This document shows positions 9,105 to 18,208 of a stretch of DNA of 64,000 nt, in pieces. Within the stretch, counting starts at the first letter, position 1; every line of letters begins with the position of its first letter. The notes beneath the pieces were generated by a model that saw only the letters and a program-made list of their open reading frames with translations, had not been told where the DNA came from and searched no databases. The DNA lies in assembly GCF_009857745.1 (NCBI RefSeq), contig NZ_WWEN01000003.1, forward strand, positions 434,001-498,000, in the 5' to 3' direction. The DNA comes from Thalassovita mangrovi. Lineage in GTDB: Bacteria; Pseudomonadota; Alphaproteobacteria; Rhodobacterales; Rhodobacteraceae. The translations under genes and the position numbers were made by a program.

Positions 9105-10100
9105 ATGACTATTGGTTCGAAACTCGCCTGGGACGACACCGTATTGCCGTTCCAGCTGGACAAATCCGATATCCGCGGCCGCGTTGCGCGGCTTGACGGC
9201 GTATTGGGCAATGTTCTCAAACAGCACGACTACCCGCCGGTGGTCGAAGCTCTGGTCGCCGAAATGGCGCTGCTGACCGCGCTGATCGGCCAGACGATCA
9301 AGCTGCGCTGGAAACTGTCGCTGCAGGTGCAGTCGAAAGGCCCGGTGCGGATGATCGCCACCGATTATTACGGCCCGACGAAAGAGGGCGAACCGGCCCG
9401 CATCCGCGCCTATGCCAGCTATGACGCCGCGCGGCTGACCGATGGCGCGCCGTTCGACCAGGTCGGCGAAGGCTACTTCGCCATCATGATCGACCAGGGC
9501 ACCGGCATGATGCCGTACAAGGGGCTGACCCCACTGGCCGGCAAATCGCTGAGCGACTGCGCCGAGGCTTATTTTGCCCAGTCGGAACAGATTCCGACCC
9601 GATTCCAGCTGAGTTTCGGCAAATCCACCGAACCGGGGAAGGGCGAACACTGGCGCGCCGGCGGCGTGATGATCCAGCACATGCCGAAAGCTTCGCCCTA
9701 CGCCAAGGGGGCCGAGGCGACCGGCGAAGGCGGTCTGCTGCATGCCCGCGACCTGATCGACGACGACGCCGAGGAAAACTGGAACCGCGTCAACGTCCTG
9801 TTGTCCTCGGTCGAGGAGATGGAACTGATCGGCCCCCACGTGACGGTGACCGACCTTCTGGTCCGGCTGTTTCACGAGGAACAGCCGCGCGTTTACGACG
9901 CGCAGCCGGTGCGCTTCGGCTGCACCTGTTCCGAGGCGCGGGTGCGGCAGACCCTGTCGATCTATTCCGCCAAGGACATCCAGAAAATGACCACCGAGGA
10001 CGGCCGCGTCACCGCCGATTGCCAGTTCTGCGGCGCGCATTACGACCTGGACCCGGAAACGGTCGGGTTCGACGCGAAAAAGGCGCCGGGCGATGAGTGA
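9105..10100 (+). CDS. hslO: Redox-regulated chaperone Hsp33
   Basis: Holds unfolding proteins when oxidants and heat release its zinc. 331 residues. The C-terminal zinc/redox switch is visible as CTC near residue 272 and CQFC near residue 305, giving the C-x-C...C-x-x-C pattern of the family with the usual spacing. The N-terminal part has the GPVRMIATDYYG-type segment of the substrate-binding domain. The ATG follows AAGGAAA. A sigma-32-like promoter is 40 bases upstream. The stop overlaps the start of the next gene by 8 bases, so hslO, the Nudix gene and the CCA enzyme gene form one translationally coupled run. Confidence 0.97.
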   Translation: MTIGSKLAWDDTVLPFQLDKSDIRGRVARLDGVLGNVLKQHDYPPVVEALVAEMALLTALIGQTIKLRWKLSLQVQSKGPVRMIATDYYGPTKEGEPARIRAYASYDAARLTDGAPFDQVGEGYFAIMIDQGTGMMPYKGLTPLAGKSLSDCAEAYFAQSEQIPTRFQLSFGKSTEPGKGEHWRAGGVMIQHMPKASPYAKGAEATGEGGLLHARDLIDDDAEENWNRVNVLLSSVEEMELIGPHVTVTDLLVRLFHEEQPRVYDAQPVRFGCTCSEARVRQTLSIYSAKDIQKMTTEDGRVTADCQFCGAHYDLDPETVGFDAKKAPGDE

Positions 10101-10689
10101 TCCGCTCGATCCGGTGATGCGCGCGCTGGGCAAGACCAGCGCGGCATCGTCGGATTTCGACCTGAACCCCGATTTCAAGCTGCCCGAGGGGCGCCAATTG
10201 CGCGCCGCTGGGGTTCTGGTGGGCTTCGTCGAACGTCCGGGCGGCACCCGGGTGATCCTGACCAAGCGGGCGTCGCATCTGAAACACCACCCCGGGCAGA
10301 TCGCCTTCCCGGGCGGCAAGGTCGAAGACAGCGACGCGGATGTGACCGCCGCCGCCCTGCGCGAGGCGCGTGAAGAGGTCGGGCTGCACCCCGGCATGGC
10401 CGAAGTTCTGGGCATTCTGCCCAGCCATGAAACCGTGACCAGTTTCCAGGTGACACCGGTCCTGGCCCGGGTCAGCCCGGATTTTTCGCCCCTCCCCGAA
10501 CCGGGCGAGGTCGACGAGGTGTTCGAGGTGCCGCTGGCCCATCTGGCGAATCCGGCGAATTTCCGCATCGAATCGCGCCGCTGGCGCGGCCAGCGACGGA
10601 ATTATTTCACCGTGCCCTTCGGCCCCTACTATATCTGGGGCGCGACCGCCCGTATCCTGCGCGGGCTGGCGGAACGGATGGCGGTATGA
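10093..10689 (+). CDS. CoA pyrophosphatase-type Nudix hydrolase
   Basis: 198 residues. The segment QIAFPGGKVEDSD followed by ALREAREEVGL is the Nudix box with the NuCoA-type leader (L-x-K-H-P-GQIAFPGG) that marks coenzyme A diphosphatases (NudL/CoAse family). It would split CoA or oxidised CoA into 3',5'-ADP and phosphopantetheine. It starts inside the end of hslO, and its own last bases overlap the start of the CCA enzyme gene (ATGA). Substrate assignment comes from the family signature and is not proven here. Confidence 0.9.
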   Translation: MSDPLDPVMRALGKTSAASSDFDLNPDFKLPEGRQLRAAGVLVGFVERPGGTRVILTKRASHLKHHPGQIAFPGGKVEDSDADVTAAALREAREEVGLHPGMAEVLGILPSHETVTSFQVTPVLARVSPDFSPLPEPGEVDEVFEVPLAHLANPANFRIESRRWRGQRRNYFTVPFGPYYIWGATARILRGLAERMAV

Positions 10690-11831
10690 AGATCACCGAT
10701 GCGTGGATAACCCAGCCTGCAACCCAGGCCGTGTGCCGCGCATTGCTCGATGCCGGCTACAAGGCCTATTTCGTCGGTGGTTGCGTGCGCAACGCGCTGT
10801 TGCGTACCCCGGTCAGCGATCTGGACATTTCCACCGACGCGGTGCCGGAAAAGGTGATCGAACTGGCCGAAAAGGCGGGGCTGAAGGCGATCCCGACCGG
10901 CATCGATCACGGCACGATCACGGTGGTTTCGGGTCACATTCCGCATGAAATCACCACCTTCCGCCGCGACGTGGAAACCGACGGTCGCCGCGCCGTGGTG
11001 GCGTTTTCCACCCATATGATCGACGACGCGAAACGGCGCGATTTCACCATGAATGCGCTTTATGCCGATGCACAGGGTGAAATCTATGATCCGCTGGGCG
11101 AAGGGATCGACGATCTGTCGGCGCGCCGTGTCCGGTTCATCGAAGACCCCGAAATGCGCATCCGCGAAGATTTCCTGCGCATCCTGCGGTTTTTCCGCTT
11201 TCACGCCTGGTACGGCGATCCCTTCGGTGGGCCGGACCCGGAGGCATTGGCGGCCATCGCGGCGAATCTGGACGGGATAGAGACGCTTTCGCGCGAACGG
11301 ATCGGGGCGGAGATGCGCAAGCTGCTGGCAGCGCCCGAACCCGCGCCCTCGGTCGCCTCGATGCGGATGACCGGGACATTGGCGCGGGTGGTGGACGGCG
11401 CCGACGATCGCGCGCTGGCGCCGCTGGTGTCGTTCGAGCATCATTTCCACATGTCGCATGACCCGATGCGGCGTCTGGCCTGTCTGGGCGGCGACGGGCA
11501 GGGGCTGCGCCTGTCGAACGGTGACAAGCGGCAGCTGGCGCTTTATCGCGCCGGCATGGCCGGATCGGAAAGCGCGGCAGAGTTGGGATATAGGCACGGG
11601 GCGGAAATTGCGGTGGGTATCCTTGCGCTGCGCGCCGCGCAGTTCGAACAGCCGCTGACGGAAAGCAACGTGGCGGCGGCGCAAGCGGGGGCCGGGCAGG
11701 CCTTTCCGGTCAAGGCCGCCGATCTTATGCCCGCATACCAGGGCGCGGCGCTTGGCGCGCGGCTGAAAGAGCTTGAAAAACAGTGGATCGCCTCGGGCTT
11801 TACGCTTGGTAAGGAGCAATTGCTGGGCTGA
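10686..11831 (+). CDS. CCA tRNA nucleotidyltransferase / poly(A) polymerase family
   Basis: Adds or repairs the 3' CCA of tRNAs. 381 residues. The head-domain motif GGCVRNALLRTPVSDLDIS near residues 28-48 contains the G-G-x-V-R-D-like loop and the DxD metal pair. RRDFTMNALYAD near residue 118 and the segment beginning RIREDFLRILRFFRF near residue 160 are the B/C and RNA-binding parts of class II enzymes. There is no HD domain, so it is not the long E. coli-type Cca. It overlaps the preceding Nudix gene by four bases, last gene of the hslO run. Confidence 0.93.
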   Translation: MKITDAWITQPATQAVCRALLDAGYKAYFVGGCVRNALLRTPVSDLDISTDAVPEKVIELAEKAGLKAIPTGIDHGTITVVSGHIPHEITTFRRDVETDGRRAVVAFSTHMIDDAKRRDFTMNALYADAQGEIYDPLGEGIDDLSARRVRFIEDPEMRIREDFLRILRFFRFHAWYGDPFGGPDPEALAAIAANLDGIETLSRERIGAEMRKLLAAPEPAPSVASMRMTGTLARVVDGADDRALAPLVSFEHHFHMSHDPMRRLACLGGDGQGLRLSNGDKRQLALYRAGMAGSESAAELGYRHGAEIAVGILALRAAQFEQPLTESNVAAAQAGAGQAFPVKAADLMPAYQGAALGARLKELEKQWIASGFTLGKEQLLG

Positions 11832-11893
11832 CCCGCCCTTGCCCTGCGCTGTCGCGTGCTATCTCATGGCAGGACATTGCATAAGAGCCCGCC

Positions 11894-13732
11894 ATGGCAT
11901 CCCGATTGATCGATCCTTTCCGTCCCTCCGACCGGCCGCCGCCGCAAAAGCTGGTGGCGTTCATCCGCTGGGCGCTGGCCGATGCCTGGGGCGCTGTGGG
12001 GGTGGCGGCGGTGCTGTCCTGCGCTGCCGGGCTGTTCGACGCCGGCACCGCCTACCTGCTGGGCAAGGTGATCGACAGCACCACGGGCGCTGCGCCGGAA
12101 AGCTACTTTTCAGGCTCTAACCTTGCCCTGATCCTGTTTGGCGTCGCGTTTTTCATCCTGATCCGGCCCGCCGTCTTCGCCCTGTCGGCGCTGGCGAACG
12201 GGGTGATCCTGGGCCCCAATGTGACGCCGCTGGTCCTGTCGCGGCTGCACCGCTGGACGCTGGGCCAGTCGGTGGAATTCTTCGACAACGATTTCGCCGG
12301 GCGGATCGCGCAGAAGCAGATGCAGGCGGCCAACGCGTTGGCGCAGGTGACGCTGGAATCGATCCATGTGGTGGCCTTCGCCATGGCGTCGGTCGTGGGA
12401 TCGGTGGCGCTTCTGCTGACCATCGATATCCGCATCGGTTTGGCGTTTTTGGCCTGGTTTAGTCTCTATATCCTGCTGATCCGCTGGTTCCTGCCGCGGG
12501 TGCGCAAACGCGCCGGGGCGCGGGCCGGGGCGCGGGCGGCGGTGTCGGGGCAGGTGGTGGACACGATCACTAACATCAAGACGGTGAAGCTGTTCGCGCT
12601 GGCTGAACACGAAGACCGCGCCGCATTGGGCGCGATGGACGTGTTCCGCGACAAGGCGCTGCAATTCGGCTGGCTGTCCACCGGGTTCCGGCTGTCGCTG
12701 ATGTTCGTCGCCGGATTGCTGCCGATCCTGCTGATCGGGGCGACGCTGTGGTTCTGGTCGAAGGGGCAGGTCACCGCAGGCGATATCGTGGCGGCGGGCA
12801 CCGTGTCTTTGCGCCTGTCGCAGATGACCGGCTGGTTCAGTTTTTCGCTGATGGGCATCTATGCCAGCCTGGGCGAGGTCGAGGACGGGATGAAGACCCT
12901 GACCCCGCGCATCCGGCTGGAAAACGCGGCGGATGCCGGTGAGTTGAAGGTCAGCAAGGGCGAAATCGCGCTGCACGATGTCAGTTTCGCCTATGGCCGC
13001 GAAGTGGGCGGGGTCAGCAATATCGACCTGGTGATACGGCCGGGTGAAAAGCTGGGCATCGTCGGCGCATCGGGGGCGGGGAAATCGACGCTGGTGGCGC
13101 TGCTGCTGCGGCTTTACGACCCCGAGGAGGGGCATCTGGAAATCGACGGGCAGGACCTGCGCGACGTGACGCAGGAAAGCCTGCGCCAGCAGATCGGCAT
13201 GGTCACGCAGGAAACCGCGATGTTCAACCGGTCCGCCCGCGACAACATCCTTTACGGCCGCCCCGACGCCAGCGAGGACGACATGATCGCGGCGGCACAA
13301 AAGGCCGAGGCGCATGAATTCATTCTGACCCTGCGCGATCACGAGGGGCGCGAGGGATACGCGGCCTATCTGGGCGAACGCGGGGTGAAACTGTCGGGCG
13401 GGCAAAGGCAACGTATCGCGCTGGCCCGCGCGATCCTGAAAGACGCGCCGATCCTGGTGCTGGACGAGGCGACGAGTGCCCTGGACAGCGAGGTCGAAGC
13501 GGCGATCCAGACCGCGCTGGAACGGGTGATGGAGGGCAAGACCGTGCTGGCCATCGCCCACCGCCTGTCGACGATTTCGCAGATGGACCGGATCATCGTG
13601 TTGGATCAGGGCCGGATCGTCGAACAGGGCAGCCATGACGAATTGCTGGCGCTTGGCGGGCTTTACGCGCGCTATTGGGACCGGCAATCGGGCGGCTTCA
13701 TCGGGTCCGACGCGGCGGAAGCGGCCGAATAG
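11894..13732 (+). CDS. ABC exporter, fused permease and ATPase (half-transporter)
   Basis: 612 residues: a six-helix transmembrane domain (about 25-320), then an ATPase domain. Walker A GASGAGKST is near residue 391, signature LSGGQRQR near 499, Walker B ILVLDEATSALD near 521, and the switch His in AIAHRLS near 555. It works as a dimer in the inner membrane. The substrate is unknown; lipid, drug and peptide exporters share this layout. It starts 62 bases after the CCA enzyme gene and 38 bases before the rRNA methyltransferase gene, so it may be in one transcript with either. Confidence 0.92.
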   Translation: MASRLIDPFRPSDRPPPQKLVAFIRWALADAWGAVGVAAVLSCAAGLFDAGTAYLLGKVIDSTTGAAPESYFSGSNLALILFGVAFFILIRPAVFALSALANGVILGPNVTPLVLSRLHRWTLGQSVEFFDNDFAGRIAQKQMQAANALAQVTLESIHVVAFAMASVVGSVALLLTIDIRIGLAFLAWFSLYILLIRWFLPRVRKRAGARAGARAAVSGQVVDTITNIKTVKLFALAEHEDRAALGAMDVFRDKALQFGWLSTGFRLSLMFVAGLLPILLIGATLWFWSKGQVTAGDIVAAGTVSLRLSQMTGWFSFSLMGIYASLGEVEDGMKTLTPRIRLENAADAGELKVSKGEIALHDVSFAYGREVGGVSNIDLVIRPGEKLGIVGASGAGKSTLVALLLRLYDPEEGHLEIDGQDLRDVTQESLRQQIGMVTQETAMFNRSARDNILYGRPDASEDDMIAAAQKAEAHEFILTLRDHEGREGYAAYLGERGVKLSGGQRQRIALARAILKDAPILVLDEATSALDSEVEAAIQTALERVMEGKTVLAIAHRLSTISQMDRIIVLDQGRIVEQGSHDELLALGGLYARYWDRQSGGFIGSDAAEAAE

Positions 13733-13770
13733 GGCTTCCGAAGCGGGCTTTCGCGCGCTATTGGGCGCGC

Positions 13771-14994
13771 ATGAGCGAATACACCATCATACGTCTGGGC
13801 CATCAGGGTGATGGCATCGCCGAAGGGCCGGTTTTTGCGCCGATGACCCTGCCGGGCGAAGTTGTCAGCGGCACGCTGGACGGCAACCGTTTGCGCGACA
13901 TGCGGATCGTCACGCCGTCCGACGACCGCGTTTCCGCCCCCTGCCGGCATTACAAGAGCTGCGGCGGTTGCCAGTTGCAGCACGCCTCGGACGCCTTCGT
14001 GGCCGAGTGGAAGCTGGGCGTCGTGCGCCAGGCGCTGGCGGCGCAGGGGCTGGAGGCGGAGTTTCGCCCTATCGTGACATCGGCGCCGCAAACCCGCCGC
14101 CGCGCCAGCCTGTCGGTCAAGCGCACCAAGAAGGGCGCGATGGCCGGGTTCCATGCGCGCGGATCGGACGTGATCATCCAGATCCCCGATTGCCAGCTGT
14201 TGAATCCCGACCTGATAGCGGCGATCCCGGTGGCCGAAAAGCTGGCCACGATCGGCGGCAGCCGCAAGGGCGAGCTGAGCGTGCTGGTCACCCTGTCCGA
14301 GGTCGGTCTGGATATCGCGGTGAGCGGCGGCAAGGAGCTGGACGAACCGCTGCGATTGGCGCTTTCGGCTGAAACAGAGACGCATAAGCTGGCGCGGCTG
14401 GCCTGGGATGGCGAGGTGATCGGCCAGCGTGAACCGCCTGTTCAGCGCTTCGGCAAGGCGCTTGTCGCGCCGCCGCCCGGCGCCTTCATGCAGGCCACGC
14501 CGGACGGTGAGGCCGCATTGCTGGCTGCTGTGAAAGAAATTGTCGGCAATGCTTCGCAGGTCGCCGACCTGTTCGCCGGGTGCGGCACCTTCGCGCTGCC
14601 GCTGGCCGAACGGGCCGAGGTGCATGCGGTCGAGGGCGAGGCGGCGATGGTCGCGGCGCTTGACCTGGGGTGGCGCCGCGCCGGGGGGCTGAAGAAAGTC
14701 ACGCATGAGGCGCGCGATCTATTCCGCCGCCCGTTGATGCCCGACGAATTGCGCAAATTCGACGCCGTAGTGATCGACCCGCCGCGCGCCGGGGCCGAGG
14801 CGCAGGTCAAAGAACTGGCCGGATCGGAGGTGCCCAAGATCGCCTTCGTGTCCTGCAACCCGGTCACCTTCGCGCGCGACGCGCGGATTCTGACCGAGGC
14901 GGGATTCAAGCTGCATTGTGTGCAGGTGGTGGATCAGTTCCGCTGGTCCGCGCATGTGGAACTTGTCGCGTATTTTACGGGGAAGCAGGGCTGA
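13771..14994 (+). CDS. 23S rRNA/tRNA m5U-type methyltransferase (TrmA/RlmD family)
   Basis: A SAM-dependent uracil-C5 methyltransferase of about 407 residues. The Cys cluster CRHYKSCGGC near residues 57-66, together with a later Cys, resembles the [4Fe-4S] site of RlmD/RlmC. The SAM loop is DLFAGCGTFALP near 265. DPPRAGA near 335 and the catalytic Cys in SCNPVTFARD near 360 complete the set. The frame is open upstream to 13675, but the ATG at 13771 (MSEYTIIRLGHQGDG) begins the usual short TRAM-like segment. Which RNA position it modifies is not clear. Rhodobacteraceae often have one such enzyme. Confidence 0.9.
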   Translation: MSEYTIIRLGHQGDGIAEGPVFAPMTLPGEVVSGTLDGNRLRDMRIVTPSDDRVSAPCRHYKSCGGCQLQHASDAFVAEWKLGVVRQALAAQGLEAEFRPIVTSAPQTRRRASLSVKRTKKGAMAGFHARGSDVIIQIPDCQLLNPDLIAAIPVAEKLATIGGSRKGELSVLVTLSEVGLDIAVSGGKELDEPLRLALSAETETHKLARLAWDGEVIGQREPPVQRFGKALVAPPPGAFMQATPDGEAALLAAVKEIVGNASQVADLFAGCGTFALPLAERAEVHAVEGEAAMVAALDLGWRRAGGLKKVTHEARDLFRRPLMPDELRKFDAVVIDPPRAGAEAQVKELAGSEVPKIAFVSCNPVTFARDARILTEAGFKLHCVQVVDQFRWSAHVELVAYFTGKQG

Positions 14995-15064
14995 AACCGC
15001 AATAACTGCTCCTCTTTTTGGCGGATATGCGGTATAAATCAGCAAAAAGATAAACGAGGCAGGC

Positions 15065-15568
15065 ATGAAGCGGTTTTTCAAACTGTTGACGATGGGAGTC
15101 GTCCTGTGCGCCGTTGCGGCGTGCAGTTCTTCGAAGATCAAGACCTATGAAGGTGCGGAAGTCACCGGCATCGTCGTGCAGAAGGAAAAGCGCAAGCTGC
15201 ACCTGATGAGTGACGGCAAGGCGCTGAGAAGCTATGAAATCGGGCTGGGCAACGAACCGGTCGGCCAGAAGACCAAGCAGGGCGACGGCAAGACCCCCGA
15301 AGGCCACTATTTCATCAACCGCCGCAATCCCAACAGCCGCTATCACCTGTCATTGGGGATTTCCTATCCCGACCGGTCGGCCTGGCAGCTGGCGCGCGAG
15401 GCGGGCAACGATCCCGGCGGCGATATCTTCATCCACGGGCGCGGGCGGGATTTCGATCCGACCAAGGGCGACGACTGGACCGCCGGCTGCATTGCCGTCA
15501 CCGACCGCGAAATAGAAGAGATTTACGCGATGGTCCGGGACGGCACGCCGATTTCAATCTATCCCTGA
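15065..15568 (+). CDS. L,D-transpeptidase (YkuD) family lipoprotein
   Basis: 167 residues. The N-terminus is a lipoprotein signal with lipobox AVAAC (Cys20). The YkuD domain follows: a His in IHGRG near residue 124 and the catalytic Cys in TAGCIAVTD near residue 141. The family cross-links peptidoglycan or attaches lipoproteins to it through meso-diaminopimelate; some short members instead cleave. The upstream region has a TATAAA-like box about 30 bases before the ATG, and GAGG is the ribosome-binding signal. A second, unrelated-looking YkuD protein is at 17459. Confidence 0.9.
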   Translation: MKRFFKLLTMGVVLCAVAACSSSKIKTYEGAEVTGIVVQKEKRKLHLMSDGKALRSYEIGLGNEPVGQKTKQGDGKTPEGHYFINRRNPNSRYHLSLGISYPDRSAWQLAREAGNDPGGDIFIHGRGRDFDPTKGDDWTAGCIAVTDREIEEIYAMVRDGTPISIYP

Positions 15569-15584
15569 CGCCGGTCAGACCTGA

Positions 15585-16589
15585 TCATGCATTCACGGCC
15601 TGCCGCGCGGCATGTTTCGGAAACGGAACCATGCGGCCGGTCTCTTCGTCCCAGAGCTTCCAGCGCAGGCAGCCAAGCGCCTCTCGGAACCCGATCCGGA
15701 CCGAGCTGAAATGCGGCGACAGGTCCCGGTGGCAGCGTTTCAGGTTGTAGCAGGGGATATTGGAATTCAGGTGGTGCAGATCGTGATAGGCGATATTCGC
15801 CGTGCACAGGTCGAACAGCCATCCGAAATCCAAGACGGCCGATCCCTGCATCGCAGCGGTTTCGAAATCCAGATCGGGCTTGCGGCCCCAATATACGGTT
15901 TCGAAATTGTGCTGCACATAAGGGATGATCACACCGCAGGAGGTGCCGATCACCACCGATCCCAGCCAGACCAGCAGCGCGATCGGGCCGAAACCGAGGT
16001 AAAGCGCGGCCAGGACGGCGGCGACCATGACATCATGCGCGATGACATCGCCGATGCCCGATGCGCGGGCATTGCGCGGAAAGCGGTAGATCACCGCGTA
16101 AAGCAGCGTCGGGCCGAGGATGAACAGCAGGAAGAAGCTGCGATAGATTCGGTATCCGAGTTTCCGCCACCACGGCGCGGCCTGATATTCGGCAACCGTC
16201 ATGACATAGATCTCGGTCGCATCGCGCCGGTCCAGATCGCCGATATGGGCGTGGTGCAGGTTGTGATTATACCGCGTCGCCTTGTAGGGCGTCAGGGTGA
16301 AGGGCGACAGGAATGACCCGACCAGGTTGTTCATCCGGCGGGTGGTGAAATACGACCCGTGGCCGCAATCGTGCTGCAGCATGTAAAGCCGCACCGCCAT
16401 GGCGCCGTTCACGCACATCAAAGGCAGGGCCAGTGGCCAGAGCGACGTTTTCGCCACCACGATCGCCCCGATCAGCGCCGCGACATAGATCGCCAGCGTG
16501 ACGGCGATATTGGTCGCGGCGATCCTGTTGTCGCGCGTGGTATAAGCCCGGGTCAATTGCCGCAGGCCCGGTCCCCGACCGTTCCCCAT
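15585..16589 (-). CDS. Membrane fatty-acid desaturase
   Basis: About 334 residues, multi-pass membrane di-iron enzyme. Three histidine boxes are visible: HDCGH (residues 73-77), HNLHH (109-113) and YHDLHHLNSNIP near 275. Four or more hydrophobic segments lie around them. It introduces a double bond in acyl chains, probably of membrane lipids; position and substrate are not readable. I place the start at the ATG ending at 16589 because AGGGAG lies about 9 bases before it. The frame is also open to a GTG at 16673. Convergent with the YkuD gene (16 bases between stops). Confidence 0.9.
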   Translation of the reverse strand: MGNGRGPGLRQLTRAYTTRDNRIAATNIAVTLAIYVAALIGAIVVAKTSLWPLALPLMCVNGAMAVRLYMLQHDCGHGSYFTTRRMNNLVGSFLSPFTLTPYKATRYNHNLHHAHIGDLDRRDATEIYVMTVAEYQAAPWWRKLGYRIYRSFFLLFILGPTLLYAVIYRFPRNARASGIGDVIAHDVMVAAVLAALYLGFGPIALLVWLGSVVIGTSCGVIIPYVQHNFETVYWGRKPDLDFETAAMQGSAVLDFGWLFDLCTANIAYHDLHHLNSNIPCYNLKRCHRDLSPHFSSVRIGFREALGCLRWKLWDEETGRMVPFPKHAARQAVNA

Positions 16590-16777
16590 CGTGATATGCT
16601 CCCTGTCCGCTTCGAGTTGCCCCGCCTTTTCGGCGGTGTTCAGCGAACTGGTGCATACCGACTGGCGGCTCACAAGCTATCATTGTGTATTTGCGTGAAA
16701 GGGTTAGCGAGTGTGGAATCCCCGTCACGCCACGCAGTGAGGATGGTGGGTTTCGCGATCGGGTATAGGAAGAGCGG

Positions 16778-17287
16778 TCAGCCGCCCATCACCAGGGTCC
16801 ACCAGATCTTGCCGTTGGGATCCTGATGCCAGGCGAATCCCATCTGCACCGCTTCCTTGTCGAGGATGATCCGGCGGGTGTCGGGCTGTTCCAACCAGGC
16901 GCCAAGGGTTTCGATTTCGGTTTCGTAGGTTTCCGAAATGGTTTCGCCGCGGAATTCTCCTTCATAGCCGACCCGCCCGACACGGTCGATGGGCGAAGAC
17001 CCGTCAGAGCCGAAATGCCACGGCCGTCCCTGTATCGACATGTCGCGCGAATGGGTGGCGGCGGCGGCGTTGAGCTGCGCGTTCAGTTGCACCGGCGCGG
17101 CCCCGGCGGCCTGCCGCAGGGCGTTAACCGAATCCAGCATCCGGTACTGGATCGCCGAGCTTTCGCCAGCCCCGATGTAATAGCGCCGCGGCATGGGTTT
17201 TCCGTCCGGGCCCATTTGGGGGGTCGTGTCGACACAGGCCGAAAGCGACAGGGCGGAGATCAGAACAAGACCAAGAAGACGCAGCAT
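16778..17287 (-). CDS. CAP-domain (SCP/PR-1-like) lipoprotein
   Basis: About 169 residues. A lipoprotein signal (LLGLVLISALSLSAC) is followed by a CAP domain: LDSVNALRQAAG, LNAAAATHSRDMSIQGRPWH, then GETISETYET and GFAWHQDPNGKIWWTLVMGG at the end. The His, Glu and His of the CAP cleft appear to be kept (H in ATHSRDM, E in GETIS, H in AWHQD). Bacterial CAP proteins are usually envelope proteins of unknown activity. The start used is the ATG ending at 17287; the frame reaches a GTG at 17299. A perfect 20-base palindrome lies 16 bases upstream of this ATG. Confidence 0.88.
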   Translation of the reverse strand: MLRLLGLVLISALSLSACVDTTPQMGPDGKPMPRRYYIGAGESSAIQYRMLDSVNALRQAAGAAPVQLNAQLNAAAATHSRDMSIQGRPWHFGSDGSSPIDRVGRVGYEGEFRGETISETYETEIETLGAWLEQPDTRRIILDKEAVQMGFAWHQDPNGKIWWTLVMGG

Positions 17288-17303
17288 TTCATTCACCACT
17301 TAT

Positions 17304-17323
17304 GGACATTTTGGAAAATGTCC
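17304..17323. promoter_or_regulatory. Perfect 20-base palindrome, possible operator
   Basis: GGACATTTTGGAAAATGTCC: two 9-base arms with two central bases, located between the CAP gene and the divergent L,D-transpeptidase gene. Its symmetry and position suit a dimeric repressor site for the CAP gene, but no cognate regulator is visible nearby. It could also be part of a dispersed repeat. Confidence 0.45.
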
Positions 17324-17458
17324 TATCGCGGCAGGCGTTGCGATTCAAACCCACATCGGCGTGAGTTGACCTATTAACGGGTGTTTGATTTGCGACTGAG
17401 GCTTTCGCGCCATATAAATCAGCGATGCTGCGCTATATGCGGCGAGTGAGGTGTTTCG

Positions 17459-18061
17459 ATGACGGATAATCGTGTGAACAAGTTGAATCGGCGAGGTTTC
17501 CTGGCGGGAACGGCAGCTTTGTTGGGCAGTCCGGTGCTGGCCCAGGATGTCGACGGCGCGGGTAGCGTGGAGGTGGAACAGGATATTTCGACTGTCGTTC
17601 GCCACAATATTTCAAGTTTTCGTGCGCTGGATTGGCGGCCCTACTTCAGCAACCTGAGAAATGGGGCGATTCTGGTCGATATCGATTCCAGGGCGCTGCA
17701 TTTCTGGTCGCAAGATGGGGAAACCTACAAGCTCTACCCCTCCAGCGTGCCGCTGACCGACGAAATGACCCGCCGTGGCCGCACCAGCGTGGTGCGCAAG
17801 GTCGAAGGCCCGGAATGGCGCCCGACCCCGTCTATGAAGAAGCGCAACCCGGAATGGCCCGATTACATCCCGGCAGGGCCGGAAAACCCGCTTGGCACCC
17901 ATGCTTTGTACCTCAGCTGGACCTATTACCGCATCCACGGAACCCATGACACGCGCAAGATCGGCCGCCGTTCGTCCAATGGCTGCATCGGGCTGTACAA
18001 CGAACATATCGCTGAACTTTTCGCGCTGACTAAGGTGGGCACGCAGGTGTTGCTAATTTGA
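17459..18061 (+). CDS. L,D-transpeptidase (YkuD) family protein with Tat-like signal
   Basis: 200 residues. The N-terminus NRRGFLAGTAALLGSPVLAQ has a twin-arginine motif (RRGFL) and a cleavage-like LAQ, so it is probably exported folded by Tat. The YkuD domain ends with RIHGTHD near residue 158 and SNGCIGLYN near 177 (catalytic Cys), and also has LGTHALYLSW. It belongs to the larger ErfK/SrfK-type group that makes 3-3 cross-links or anchors envelope proteins. It is followed by the small exported peptide gene after 147 bases. Confidence 0.92.
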   Translation: MTDNRVNKLNRRGFLAGTAALLGSPVLAQDVDGAGSVEVEQDISTVVRHNISSFRALDWRPYFSNLRNGAILVDIDSRALHFWSQDGETYKLYPSSVPLTDEMTRRGRTSVVRKVEGPEWRPTPSMKKRNPEWPDYIPAGPENPLGTHALYLSWTYYRIHGTHDTRKIGRRSSNGCIGLYNEHIAELFALTKVGTQVLLI

Positions 18062-18133
18062 CGACATAGTGGCGGTCTGTGCCAAATCTCCGACAACTAG
18101 CATTTGCAATTGAACGGATTTGTTGGTTAGAAA

Positions 18134-18162
18134 TTGACACAAGGCATGTCTTGGGCGCTTAA
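18134..18162 (+). promoter_or_regulatory. Putative sigma-70 promoter of the 60-residue peptide gene
   Basis: A perfect -35 box TTGACA (18134-18139) is 17 bases from GCTTAA (18157-18162), a poor -10. A TTAA-N6-TTAA sequence starts at 18159, one base short of the CtrA spacing. The 5' leader would be about 40 bases. Confidence 0.4.
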
Positions 18163-18208
18163 CGTCGTTTAACTTCCAAGCGTTAGGCAATTAACTGGAG
18201 TAAACATC

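Noticed and set aside
17327-17400. tRNA-like stretch (GATTCAAACCC, similar to an antisense T-arm)
   Set aside because: I could not pair an acceptor stem or find D and anticodon arms on either strand.
18159-18173. Possible CtrA site TTAA-N6-TTAAC
   Set aside because: Spacing is 6, and the consensus needs 7; noted only as part of the promoter region.
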